DNA of 64,000 nucleotides from Pedobacter sp. R20-19. Its GTDB lineage: Bacteria; Bacteroidota; Bacteroidia; Sphingobacteriales; Sphingobacteriaceae. Shown here piece by piece: positions 25,650-33,937 of this stretch (the first letter of the stretch is position 1; each line of letters starts with the position of its first letter). The translations under genes and the position numbers were made by a program. Location of the stretch: NCBI RefSeq assembly GCF_000708265.2, contig NZ_JCKI01000001.1, positions 62,001 to 126,000 of the forward strand. Reading direction: 5' to 3'. Below the pieces are notes generated by a model. It saw only the letters and a program-made list of their open reading frames with translations. It made no database searches and was not told the DNA's origin.

Positions 25650-26059
25650 ATGTTATTAACCAGAAACTATTTAAAGGATTTAGTCTACAGAGTAAATGGA
25701 GCGGCCATTGAAGTGCACAAAACATTAGGTCCTGGCTTGTTAGAATGTACTTATCATAAATGTATGATTCACGAATTGAAATTGAGGAATATAAATTTCA
25801 AGTCGGAGTTTGTTATTCCGATAGATTACAAAGGATTTGAAATTGATGCGCAATTAAAATGTGATTTGCTTATTGAAGATATATTGGTAGTTGAACTCAA
25901 ATCTATAGACTATGTAGCCCCTATTCATGTAGCACAACTTTTACTTATATGAAACTATTATCTTCCCCAATCGGACTAATGATTAACTTCAATTGTACAC
26001 ACATCTTTAGTGAAGGGCAAAAAACATATGTAAATGAAACATATGAATCAATTTATTAA
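25650..26059 (+). pseudogene. GxxExxY family protein, frameshifted near its C-terminus
   Basis: The first 100 codons match the GxxExxY family, with the motif GPGLLECTYHKCMIHEL (about residues 27-43) and the PD-(D/E)XK-like segment IDYKGFEIDAQL-x-CDLLIEDILVVELKS. The ORF stops at TGA 25950-25952, but after a one-base shift near 25943-25944 the other frame continues as TYMKLLSSPIGLMINF, the expected family C-terminus, and stops at TAA 26057-26059. A missing A in CTTTTA(A)CTTATATG explains the break. The family is common in Bacteroidota and is often found near glycan or mobile genes; its function is unsettled. It may be a true pseudogene or a sequencing error. Confidence 0.82.
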
Positions 26060-26147
26060 TATATTTTTGCATTCAGCCGATATCATATTAAATCGGATAA
26101 AGGTTGCCTTTGAAATGATTGATATAGGTAACGAATAAAATCGAAAC

Positions 26148-27062
26148 ATGCAAAATCTTGCCCCAATAGCCCTTTTTGTTTACAATCGTCCACAGCATAC
26201 CGAACGGACACTAAAATTTTTGCGACAAAATGAACTTGCCATTGAAAGTAGATTATTCATCTTTTCTGACGGGGCAAGAACAGCTCAGGATGAAGACAAA
26301 GTAGCAGAAGTAAGATCTATTGTAAAAAAAATCGATGGCTTTAAATCGGTTAAGGTTGTTGAAAAAACAGAAAACTCAGGCTTAGCCAACTCCATAATTG
26401 CAGGCGTAACCAAATTAATTACTGAATACGGAAAGGTTATCGTTTTTGAAGATGATTTAGTAACCTCTCCGCATACACTTACCTATTTTAATGAGGCCTT
26501 AAATCGCTATCGTAATGAAGAAAAAGTAATGCATATTGGGGCTTATATGTATCCTCTAAAGGCAAATGACCTTCCACAGTCTTTCTTTTTCAGGGCAGCC
26601 ACAAGTTGGGGCTGGGCAACATGGGAGCGTGCATGGAAAAATTTTGAACCAAACATTGATATCCTAATCAATAAGTTCGATCATCAAAAAAAGGCCGCCT
26701 TTTCTATCGATAATAAAATGAACTTTTGGAAGCAAATGCAGGAGTTTAAAAAGGGCAAAAATAACAGTTGGGCCATTAGGTGGTACGCTTCCATATTTTT
26801 AAAGAATGGTTTAACACTAAACCCATCACAATCATTGGTGAACAATATTGGTCACGATGGTACTGGTGTACATTCAGGTATCAATGATATCTATAACGTG
26901 GTGATTAATCCTAAACCGATAACGGAATTTCCAGATATTATTCAAGAAGATAAAAAAGCCTATCAAGTCATTAAAAGTTTTTTAGCGAACAGAAAAGGAA
27001 ATCTAGTGATAAGAGTAAAACGTTTTATGAAAGAGAAGTTAGCACAATATTTTTCCCACTAA
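26148..27062 (+). CDS. Glycosyltransferase (GT2/GNT-I-like)
   Basis: 304-residue cytoplasmic glycosyltransferase. It begins with APIALFVYNRPQHTERTL (about residues 5-22), the usual GT-A nucleotide-binding start of this group, then NSGLANSIIAGV (about 80-91), and the metal-binding VFEDDLVTSP motif (EDD about residues 101-103). The central AATSWGWATWERAWKNF segment (about 149-165) is a hallmark of this Bacteroidota glycosyltransferase set. It probably adds one sugar to a surface glycan; donor and linkage are unknown. It is followed by a fucosidase gene 41 bases downstream of its stop. Confidence 0.86.
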   Translation: MQNLAPIALFVYNRPQHTERTLKFLRQNELAIESRLFIFSDGARTAQDEDKVAEVRSIVKKIDGFKSVKVVEKTENSGLANSIIAGVTKLITEYGKVIVFEDDLVTSPHTLTYFNEALNRYRNEEKVMHIGAYMYPLKANDLPQSFFFRAATSWGWATWERAWKNFEPNIDILINKFDHQKKAAFSIDNKMNFWKQMQEFKKGKNNSWAIRWYASIFLKNGLTLNPSQSLVNNIGHDGTGVHSGINDIYNVVINPKPITEFPDIIQEDKKAYQVIKSFLANRKGNLVIRVKRFMKEKLAQYFSH

Positions 27063-27103
27063 CAAATATTTCTTTGTATTTTGGAGGAATCAAACTATTC
27101 ATC

Positions 27104-28555
27104 ATGAGGTTCCTTTTATCCATTCTTTTACTTGTCTCGTTAAACACTTTCGCTCAAAACCCACCTAAACCTTACGGTGCTTTACCATCAAAAAGGCAAT
27201 TGGCATGGCATGATGTAGAAATTTATGGCATCATGCATTTTACGCCTACCACTTTCGAAAATAAGGAATGGGGTTTTGGAGATGCCGATCCTAAAATTTT
27301 TAATCCAACAGATTTTAATGCAACGCAGATTATTAAGGCCGCTAAGTCAGGCGGACTGAAAGGTATTGTTTTAGTATCGAAGCATCATGATGGTTTTGCC
27401 CTTTGGCCAACTAAAACAACAGATTATAACATTACCAAAAGCCCGTTTAGAAATGGTAAAGGTGATTTAGTTAAGGAAATAGAGCAGGCTGTGCGTAAAA
27501 ACGGATTAAAGTTTGGGGTTTACTGCTCTCCCTGGGATAGAAATAATGCACTTTATGGAACGGATAAGTACTTAGCCATCTATCAATCACAGCTCAAAGA
27601 ATTATACGCCAACTATGGAGAACTTTTTATGAGCTGGCATGATGGTGCAAACGGAGGCGATGGATTTTATGGGGGAGCCAAAGAGAAAAGATCTATTGAT
27701 AATACGACTTATTATGATTGGAAAAATACCTGGGGCATTACCCGGAAAATGCAACCTATGGCTAATATCTTCAGCGATATAGGTTTAGATGTTCGTTGGG
27801 TTGGAAATGAAGATGGTCATGCTGCAGAAACCAGCTGGGCAACTTTTACGCCAACGGCGCCCGATGGAATAAATGAAGCTGTTCCCGGACAGGCGAACTA
27901 CCCACAAAGCCCGGAAGGAATTCGAAATGGTAAATTTTGGATGCCTGCCGAATGTGATGTTCCCTTGCGTCAGGGTTGGTTTTATCACCCTAAGGAAAAG
28001 CCAAAAACACCAGAAATGCTATTCGATTTATATTTGAAAAGTGTTGGCCGTGGTGCAGGTTTAGATTTAGGCCTGGCACCCGACCCCAGAGGCCAGTTAC
28101 ATGATGACGATGTTGCCGCTTTGAAAGGATTTGGAGATATGGTTCGAAATACATTTGCAAATAATTTGGCTAAAAATGCCAGCATTAAAGCAAGCAATGT
28201 ACGCGAAAAAAAATTCAACCAATCCCTTCTTATTGATGGAAATAAACAAAGTTATTGGGCTACAAATGATGATATTCATACGGCCAGTTTAGCATTAGAT
28301 TTAAAAGCCAAACAAACTTTCGACATCATTAGCATGCAAGAATTTATTCCGCTTGGACAAAGAATTGAAGCTTATAACATTGAAATCTTTGAAAACAACC
28401 AATGGAAAAAAATTTTTGAGGGTACCAGTATTGGCGCAAAACGATTGATTAAACTCGATCAACCTGTTAGTGCAACTAAAGTGAGAATCAACATTACGAA
28501 GTCACCGGTTTGTATTACCTTAAGTGAAATAGGGCTATATAAGAAGGCTTTATAG
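27104..28555 (+). CDS. Alpha-L-fucosidase-like glycoside hydrolase (GH29), exported
   Basis: Exported enzyme of about 483 residues with a signal peptide (MRFLLSILLLVSLNTFAQ). The GH29 barrel shows GIMHFTPTTFENKEWG near residue 38, KHHDGFALWPTKTTDYN near residue 93 (His-His-Asp, substrate binding), GVYCSPWDRN, and SWHDGANGG near residue 185, where the Asp is the likely catalytic nucleophile. The C-terminal ~130 residues form an F5/8-type (CBM32-like) beta-sandwich. ATG at 27104 starts the signal peptide; the frame is open from 27074. The family removes fucose from glycans. Its stop overlaps the stop of the next, opposite-strand gene by 6 bases. Confidence 0.88.
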   Translation: MRFLLSILLLVSLNTFAQNPPKPYGALPSKRQLAWHDVEIYGIMHFTPTTFENKEWGFGDADPKIFNPTDFNATQIIKAAKSGGLKGIVLVSKHHDGFALWPTKTTDYNITKSPFRNGKGDLVKEIEQAVRKNGLKFGVYCSPWDRNNALYGTDKYLAIYQSQLKELYANYGELFMSWHDGANGGDGFYGGAKEKRSIDNTTYYDWKNTWGITRKMQPMANIFSDIGLDVRWVGNEDGHAAETSWATFTPTAPDGINEAVPGQANYPQSPEGIRNGKFWMPAECDVPLRQGWFYHPKEKPKTPEMLFDLYLKSVGRGAGLDLGLAPDPRGQLHDDDVAALKGFGDMVRNTFANNLAKNASIKASNVREKKFNQSLLIDGNKQSYWATNDDIHTASLALDLKAKQTFDIISMQEFIPLGQRIEAYNIEIFENNQWKKIFEGTSIGAKRLIKLDQPVSATKVRINITKSPVCITLSEIGLYKKAL

Positions 28556-29302
28556 ATCCTTTTTAGCTTGAAGAATAATGTAAGGCGACAAACTTTTACT
28601 CTCGAAAGGAATAATTTTAGTTAATATTTTACCTGTTAACCAAACTGCTTTTTTAAAAAGCCTTACGGTGGCAGGTTTTTGATTTTCGTTTTCTAGCCAT
28701 ACACTAAAACGACCGAAATAACCTGATTCAACATTTTTTAGTCCAGCTTTTTCGCAAATCGATTTTAGCAATTGTGGGTTCATACTATTGATATTGTGTT
28801 TATCATAGTTTTCCTTATCGAAGTTTTTTTGGAACCAGCCATTCACGGCATTAAAGTTCGGCAAGGTAATAAATAGTGTACCACCAGGTTTAACAAAATT
28901 GATATGACGATTAATGATATCAGCAGTATCATTAAAGTGTTCAATTAAACCACAGCTTAAAACCAAATCATATTGTTGTTCAGGATGATAACTAAACAAA
29001 TCTGTTTCAATAATCTGAATATCTTGTTCAGCCAAACCATTTTTCTTCAACAGCTCATTAACTACAGGCGGATGAACGAAATAATCTAAAAGCGTAACTT
29101 CTAACTTTAAATATTTCTTTAGGAATACGGCATAATAACCTGGAAAACCTCCCAATTCAATAGCTGTTGTTACCTGATTTTCCTCCACAATTTCTGTCAA
29201 TTGGCGATGAAATAAATAATTTTCGGGTAGCTGTACAGCAAGTCCCTTTTTACTTTCCCAATAATTTACCCAAAAAGCCCTGTCAGTTAATAAATTTGCC
29301 AT
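28550..29302 (-). CDS. Class I SAM-dependent methyltransferase
   Basis: 250-residue methyltransferase on the opposite strand to its neighbours. SAM motif I is rather weak (TAIELGGFPGYYAV, about residues 40-53), followed by VTLLDYF (motif II acid) and the post-II motif YDLVLSCGLIEHFND (about 109-123). The rest of the fold includes GGTLFITLPNFN (about 139-150). The C-terminal part has a hydrophobic helix and might contact membrane. It sits inside the glycan cluster, ending against the fucosidase gene; a sugar or lipid acceptor is likely but unproven. Confidence 0.82.
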   Translation of the reverse strand: MANLLTDRAFWVNYWESKKGLAVQLPENYLFHRQLTEIVEENQVTTAIELGGFPGYYAVFLKKYLKLEVTLLDYFVHPPVVNELLKKNGLAEQDIQIIETDLFSYHPEQQYDLVLSCGLIEHFNDTADIINRHINFVKPGGTLFITLPNFNAVNGWFQKNFDKENYDKHNINSMNPQLLKSICEKAGLKNVESGYFGRFSVWLENENQKPATVRLFKKAVWLTGKILTKIIPFESKSLSPYIILQAKKDL

Positions 29303-29661
29303 GTTTTAAATATTCCAATGCCAAAGAAACGGAAAAAGAACAGTAAAATCGAAAGGTAGTATTGCTAAATCGTTATCGATCATTTTATAAGCAATAAAGC
29401 AATCATCATAATCCGTTTTATAATTTTGAAGCACCACTAAAGATATCGCTATCTTACTAATACTATTATTTGCACATTAGGCGTTAAAGCAGAGCAAGAA
29501 GCACAATCGGTTTGATTTTGTATTTATTAACAAAAAAGTCATCAGAAAAACAATTGTTTCAAGTACTTTAAAAGCGTCACTATTTTCAATTGAAGTGCAA
29601 TAAAAATATAATATTGAAATTGCATAACAGATTTTATATTCATAAACAATAAAATGTATTT
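29303..29661. other. Intergenic region between divergent methyltransferase and GT4 genes
   Basis: AT-rich spacer of 359 bases that must hold promoters for both directions. A TATTTTTG element (29657-29664) matches TAnnTTTG and precedes the TTG start at 29671. I see no convincing small gene; an overlapping minus-strand frame here looks spurious. Confidence 0.5.
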
Positions 29662-29670
29662 TTGATCGAT

Positions 29671-30942
29671 TTGAGAGTTTTACACCTAAATACCTATGAT
29701 GGAAATGGCGGAGCAGGAAGAGCCTGTTTGCGGTTAAGTGATGCACTACAGGCTAGTGGCATTGATTCGGAGGTTTTGGTCTATTATAAATTTGGTCAGA
29801 ATCCAAAAATCGATACTTTTTCAGTTTCTCCTATCCAAAAAGTCAAGGCAGTTTATAATATCCTTTCTGAAAGATATTATGCAAAATGGTTAAGCAAATC
29901 AGTTAAAACACCTTTTAGCTTACAGTGGTTCGGCCGATCAGTTAAAAACCATCCAAAAGTGAAAGATGCTGATGTTATTCACCTGCACTGGGTTAATCAT
30001 GGTTTTCTTACACCCAAATTCCTCGCTGAACTGGATGAACTAGAGAAACCTATCGTATGGACTTTTCACGATAGCAATGCTTTTACAGGTGGTTGTCATG
30101 TTCGATATGGATGTGAAAATTTTCATCAACAATGTGGCAATTGTCCGATTTTAAAACTGAGCAATCAGGATGATCTGTCGCATAAAACCTGGCTGCGCAA
30201 ACAAAAAGCTTACAGGAAGCTGAATTTCCACATTGTAGCACCAAGTAATTGGATGGCTAAATCAGTAAAATTCAGCAGCTTATTAGCCACAAGAGATATT
30301 GCCGTTATTCCAAATACGATAGAAACACAGATTTTTAAACCTTATCTAAAATCTGAAGCAAAGAAAATTTTAAAAATCGATCCGGAAAAATTTGTGATGA
30401 TGAGTGGTTTCATGCCCTCAAAAAATGATAAACATAAAGGCACACCTTATTTAATTGAAGCCTTACAAATCTTATCCCGCCGCCCCGGAATTAAAAAAGA
30501 AAATTTTGAATTGGTAATATTTGGCAATAAAGACAATACAGAAATGCCGGAATTTCCCTTTAAAACCACATTTCTCGGTACAATCAATAATGATGAACAT
30601 TTGGCTAAATGTTATTCGGCTGCCGACGCTTTCATTACCCCTTCGCTTGAAGATAATTTGCCTAATACAGTGATGGAAAGTTTAGCCTGTGCCACTCCCG
30701 TAATTGCCTTTACCACAGGTGGAATCCCTGACATGGTCAAGCATATGCAGAATGGCTACCTGGCTGCTTATGAAAATGCTGAAGATTTAGCTAATGGAAT
30801 GGAATGGCTATATCACCGCCCAAATAAGGAGGAGCTTCAAAAAGCAGCCAGACTTAGTATCCTAACTCATTTTTCGGAAGAGGTTATTGCTGCTGAACAT
30901 ATCCATTTGTATGAAACACTGATAGATTTACAACCGAAGTAA
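29671..30942 (+). CDS. Glycosyltransferase family 4 (GT-B)
   Basis: About 423-residue glycosyltransferase. It begins RVLHLNTYDGNGGAGRACLR, the acceptor-side glycine-rich loop of GT4 enzymes, has WTFHDSNAFTGGCHVRYGC with several Cys typical of this Bacteroidota subgroup (about residues 126-145 of the longer frame), and the donor-binding end DAFITPSLEDNLPNTVMES with the EX7E motif (about 319-340). The start is uncertain: only TTG codons are available (29662 or 29671); the latter puts Met directly before RVLHLN as in homologues. It likely transfers a sugar to a surface polysaccharide intermediate. Confidence 0.87.
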   Translation: MRVLHLNTYDGNGGAGRACLRLSDALQASGIDSEVLVYYKFGQNPKIDTFSVSPIQKVKAVYNILSERYYAKWLSKSVKTPFSLQWFGRSVKNHPKVKDADVIHLHWVNHGFLTPKFLAELDELEKPIVWTFHDSNAFTGGCHVRYGCENFHQQCGNCPILKLSNQDDLSHKTWLRKQKAYRKLNFHIVAPSNWMAKSVKFSSLLATRDIAVIPNTIETQIFKPYLKSEAKKILKIDPEKFVMMSGFMPSKNDKHKGTPYLIEALQILSRRPGIKKENFELVIFGNKDNTEMPEFPFKTTFLGTINNDEHLAKCYSAADAFITPSLEDNLPNTVMESLACATPVIAFTTGGIPDMVKHMQNGYLAAYENAEDLANGMEWLYHRPNKEELQKAARLSILTHFSEEVIAAEHIHLYETLIDLQPK

Positions 30943-30945
30943 ATT

Positions 30946-31062
30946 ATGGTATTAGCCAATAACCACCTCAATAACATGAAAGCGTTAACATTAGAGATTT
31001 TTGCTCAGGGCTATCAGTTGATTGTAGATGCGAAATGTTTTACCCAATGCCCGAACCCTTAA
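30946..31062 (+). CDS. Possible 38-residue small protein between two glycosyltransferases
   Basis: ATG at 30946 opens a 38-codon frame ending TAA at 31060-31062. The product begins MVLANNHLNNMKALTLEIFA and ends CFTQCPNP with two Cys. It fills most of the 135-base gap between the GT4 and GT2 genes, on the same strand, with no typical non-coding repeats. The internal ATG (30976) could be the true start. There is no family recognition, so support is weak. Confidence 0.25.
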   Translation: MVLANNHLNNMKALTLEIFAQGYQLIVDAKCFTQCPNP

Positions 31063-31077
31063 AATCAATGGATCAGT

Positions 31078-31824
31078 ATGCCTAAATTAACAGTAATAAC
31101 CATTGTATATAACAACGTGCGGGATATTGAACGGACTATCACTTCTGTATTGAAGCAAACCTATAAAAACATTGAATACATTATAATTGATGGAAAATCA
31201 ACAGATGGTACATTAGCGATTATAGCCCAATATAAAGAGCGGATCTCAAGAATTATATCTGAACCAGACAAAGGAATTTATGATGCCATGAACAAAGGCT
31301 TGGCCCTTGCAACTGGCGATTATATCTTATTTATGAATTCTGGAGATGAAATTTACGACGAGCAAACCGTAGAAGATGTTTTTGATTCAGCTCCAGGTGC
31401 CGATATTTATTATGGTGAAACAGAAATGTTCAACGATAACTGGAAAAGTTTAGGTCGCAGACGACATGAAGCACCAGAAATTTTTAACTGGAAAAGCTTT
31501 CAGTTTGGAATGAATATCAGTCATCAGGCTATTTATATCCGGAAAAGCATCACTGAACCTTATGATCTGAAATATAGGTACAGTTCTGATATCGACTGGA
31601 TCATTAAATCAGCAAAGAAGGCATCGAATATTGTTAACGTACACCGTTATGTGGCCAAATACCTGGTTGGCGGTATGAGCAAGAAAAAACATAGGGAGAG
31701 CCTGAAGGAACGATTTGAAATTTTTACAAAATATTATGGATTAATTCCAAACATTTTAAACCATATTTTCATTGCAGGAAATTTAGCAATTTATTTTATA
31801 AAACACAGAAGAACAAATGATTAG
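31078..31824 (+). CDS. Glycosyltransferase family 2
   Basis: 248-residue GT-A glycosyltransferase. It starts KLTVITIVYNNVRDIERTI (about residues 3-21), then IIIDGKSTDGTLAII (about 38-52) with the conserved DGxSxDGT, EPDKGIYDAMNKGLALATGDYI (partly; the donor and acceptor loop at about 62-80), and the FMNSGDE motif (about 84-90) that provides the metal-coordinating Asp. It belongs to the WcaA-like GT2 group often adding sugars in capsule or O-antigen assembly. It closes the glycan cluster. Confidence 0.9.
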   Translation: MPKLTVITIVYNNVRDIERTITSVLKQTYKNIEYIIIDGKSTDGTLAIIAQYKERISRIISEPDKGIYDAMNKGLALATGDYILFMNSGDEIYDEQTVEDVFDSAPGADIYYGETEMFNDNWKSLGRRRHEAPEIFNWKSFQFGMNISHQAIYIRKSITEPYDLKYRYSSDIDWIIKSAKKASNIVNVHRYVAKYLVGGMSKKKHRESLKERFEIFTKYYGLIPNILNHIFIAGNLAIYFIKHRRTND

Positions 31825-32141
31825 CAATACATGTATTCGAAATATAGTTAATATTTAAATACATAATAGCTGATGTTATTATAATAGCTTGAACCAAGGT
31901 ATAGATTTCCTTTTTTTCGATGCCTCATATAGTTAAAAACAAGGCGTTAATATATTTTATTAACCATATAAGTAAATACCCAAGCAAATCTTTAAATAGC
32001 AATTAACATACATTATCCTTATATTTTCTTCAATAGACCTCAGTAAATCAGTATCCAAAAACATCTAATCTTAAATTTATAAAAACAAAATTTCCCTCAA
32101 TTTTGTCTTAAATACATCACCTATTTAAAACAGAAAAGATT
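31825..32141. other. Intergenic region with repeat-like words
   Basis: 317-base AT-rich spacer. Contains GCCTCATATAGTTAAAA (about 31923-31939) and TTAACCATATAAGTAA (about 31960-31976), related to the ATATAAGG-type family seen at 25.2-25.5 kb, and a palindrome upstream of the next gene (separate entry). No gene seen. Confidence 0.55.
32085..32106. promoter_or_regulatory. Inverted repeat ACAAAATT-N6-AATTTTGT upstream of PfpI gene
   Basis: Perfect 8-base arms, 6-base spacer, ending 35 bases before the ATG at 32142. The right arm includes TTTG, which could serve as -33 box, though the -7 region downstream (TATTTAAA) is poor. Operator or small hairpin, undecided. Confidence 0.4.
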
Positions 32142-32702
32142 ATGGGACAATTAAGTAACCGCACTATTGCTGTACTTTCAGAAAGCGGATTTGAAGAAGT
32201 TGAATTAACCGAACCCGTTAAAAGGTTAAAAGAAGAAGGCGCAACCGTTCACATCATCTCCTCAAAAAGTGGAAAAATCAAGGCTTGGGATCAGGATCAT
32301 TGGTCGATAGAAGTTGATGTAGATAAAACCATTACAGAAGCAAATGCTGATGACTATAACGGTTTATTGTTGCCTGGAGGAGTGATCAATCCAGATGAAT
32401 TACGTGTAAATGAAGATGCCATTGCCTTTGTAAAATCATTTTTTGCAGATGGTAAACCAGTAGCAGCCATTTGTCATGGTCCACAAACATTAATTAATGC
32501 AGAAGTGGTTGAAGGCAGAAAGCTAACTTCCGTAAAAAATATTTCAAAAGACCTGATTAATGCGGGTGCATTATGGAGTGATGAAGAAGTTGTTGTAGAT
32601 CAAGGATTAGTAACCAGCAGAACACCTAAAGATTTACCTGCATTTAATGATAAAATTGTAGAGGAATTTGCAGAAGGAGTACATGAAGGTCAACACGCTT
32701 AA
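32142..32702 (+). CDS. PfpI/DJ-1 family protein (type 1 glutamine amidotransferase fold)
   Basis: 186-residue cytoplasmic protein of the PfpI/YhbO/YraA group. The nucleophile elbow is AAICHGPQTLINA (about residues 107-119), with the reactive Cys followed by His; the acidic partner is in LPGGVINPDELR (about 76-87). Relatives act as general stress proteins with proposed deglycase, chaperone or peptidase activities; which applies here is unknown. It begins after a 317-base spacer containing a perfect palindrome and ends before a strong terminator shared with the convergent gene. Confidence 0.9.
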   Translation: MGQLSNRTIAVLSESGFEEVELTEPVKRLKEEGATVHIISSKSGKIKAWDQDHWSIEVDVDKTITEANADDYNGLLLPGGVINPDELRVNEDAIAFVKSFFADGKPVAAICHGPQTLINAEVVEGRKLTSVKNISKDLINAGALWSDEEVVVDQGLVTSRTPKDLPAFNDKIVEEFAEGVHEGQHA

Positions 32703-32737
32703 TTTTTTTTTACGCTCTTTCTAAATTCACTCAAAAG

Positions 32738-32764
32738 CGGTTGGTAAATTTACCAGCCGTTTTT
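32738..32764. terminator. Bidirectional terminator
   Basis: CGGTTGGTAAA / TTTACCAGCCG, an 11-bp stem with one G-T pair, followed by TTTTT on the plus strand and preceded by AAAA (TTTT on the minus strand). It sits between the convergent PfpI gene and the 347-residue protein gene. Confidence 0.8.
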
Positions 32765-32768
32765 AGTT

Positions 32769-33812
32769 TTATAACTTTACCTGCCTGATAATATTTTTGA
32801 TATTCAACTCTATAATATCTGTCATGTTTTTACATTTCAAATAATTCGTATCCTTAAAATAATCACTCATACCTTGTTTCAAAATGGCAATATTTTCAGA
32901 AGTGGTTAATTCTTCTTTATTTGAAACATCCCGAAGATCAGTTAAGCGGTGTCGCTCACTTCTTACCCGGTGAACAATGGATGACCGTTCTTCCTGCTGA
33001 TATTGTAACACCGTTTTTTCAGTAAGCTGTTCCATACTCATTTTTACATAGGGTAAGTTCTCTTTAAAAAACTGAGGCAAATATACTTTCAAATTACCTT
33101 CATAAAATTGCTGATCAAAATCAATCGCCCTGATTCTGAATTGAATATCATCAAAATCAGGTGTAATCTGTACCACAAAATTATAGGCCCTCATATCTCC
33201 AAGAAGCATAATTAAGCAACGCTCATTAAACTTTACAAATTCTTTTGCAATACGTGTTGGATTAAATTCAGGAGTATATAACTGACCTTTTGTAAACACA
33301 TCCCCAGGAATTCCGGCGATATGCTCTTCCACTAATGTATCCCCATCTACAAGATAATTCACCTGGTTTGGCGAAAGAATTTCCTCCATTTCCAAGCCAT
33401 AGATACGGGAAGCATCAGCTTTTTTAATATAGAAATAGTCATATACATCATTCAACCGATTTACAATTCTAATCCGGAAAGGATGGGTATTTCCAAAGGT
33501 GCAGTATTCAATTTTATCAATGTATTTATGTTCAACGATACGAAGATTTCCAGATGCCTTAAGGTTGGCATAAATTTCTCTCAAGCCATTGTGTAAAGTC
33601 TCGATTAAATCCTGCGCATAAATTGGTCCTTCCCAAAGCGAATCTTTCCCAAACTTATCCATTAGAGGGAAGGCCTCATTAAACTGCATTAAATCATGAT
33701 AACTAATGGGTAGTTTAGCCTCTCGCTGATAACTGCGCAGATATTTCTGTAGAGCAGGTGTAACAGGGAAAATTGGTTTCTTCTTCAGGATTTTTACGTC
33801 TTCGTTTTCCAT
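32769..33812 (-). CDS. Uncharacterised protein with protein-kinase/APH-like motifs
   Basis: 347-residue cytoplasmic protein with no signal peptide. I recognise no named family, but the order of motifs looks like a degenerate kinase fold: a lysine strand YDYFYIKKAD (about 124-133), an acidic hinge-like VEEHIAGIPGD (about 161-171), a catalytic-loop-like LLGDMRAYNFVV (about 203-214; Asp and Asn spaced as in GD-x4-N) and a metal-binding-like AIDFDQQ (about 229-235). This resembles aminoglycoside phosphotransferase or HipA/Fam20-type enzymes more than Ser/Thr kinases. No G-loop is evident. It is a single gene between two terminators or spacers. Function unknown; kinase activity is inference. Confidence 0.65.
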   Translation of the reverse strand: MENEDVKILKKKPIFPVTPALQKYLRSYQREAKLPISYHDLMQFNEAFPLMDKFGKDSLWEGPIYAQDLIETLHNGLREIYANLKASGNLRIVEHKYIDKIEYCTFGNTHPFRIRIVNRLNDVYDYFYIKKADASRIYGLEMEEILSPNQVNYLVDGDTLVEEHIAGIPGDVFTKGQLYTPEFNPTRIAKEFVKFNERCLIMLLGDMRAYNFVVQITPDFDDIQFRIRAIDFDQQFYEGNLKVYLPQFFKENLPYVKMSMEQLTEKTVLQYQQEERSSIVHRVRSERHRLTDLRDVSNKEELTTSENIAILKQGMSDYFKDTNYLKCKNMTDIIELNIKNIIRQVKL

Positions 33813-33937
33813 TGTTAAGCAATGTACTATTTTAATAATTTAACCACAAAGAAATTAAGGAAAGCACTAGGAACGCTAAGACAAGAGTCTAATTTTATGT
33901 TATTTAAATATTACGGCTTACATTGCAGTTGAAATTG

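Noticed and set aside
29477..29746. 89-codon minus-strand frame overlapping the start of the GT4 gene
   Set aside because: Extends into a well-supported gene and has a patternless composition; likely random.
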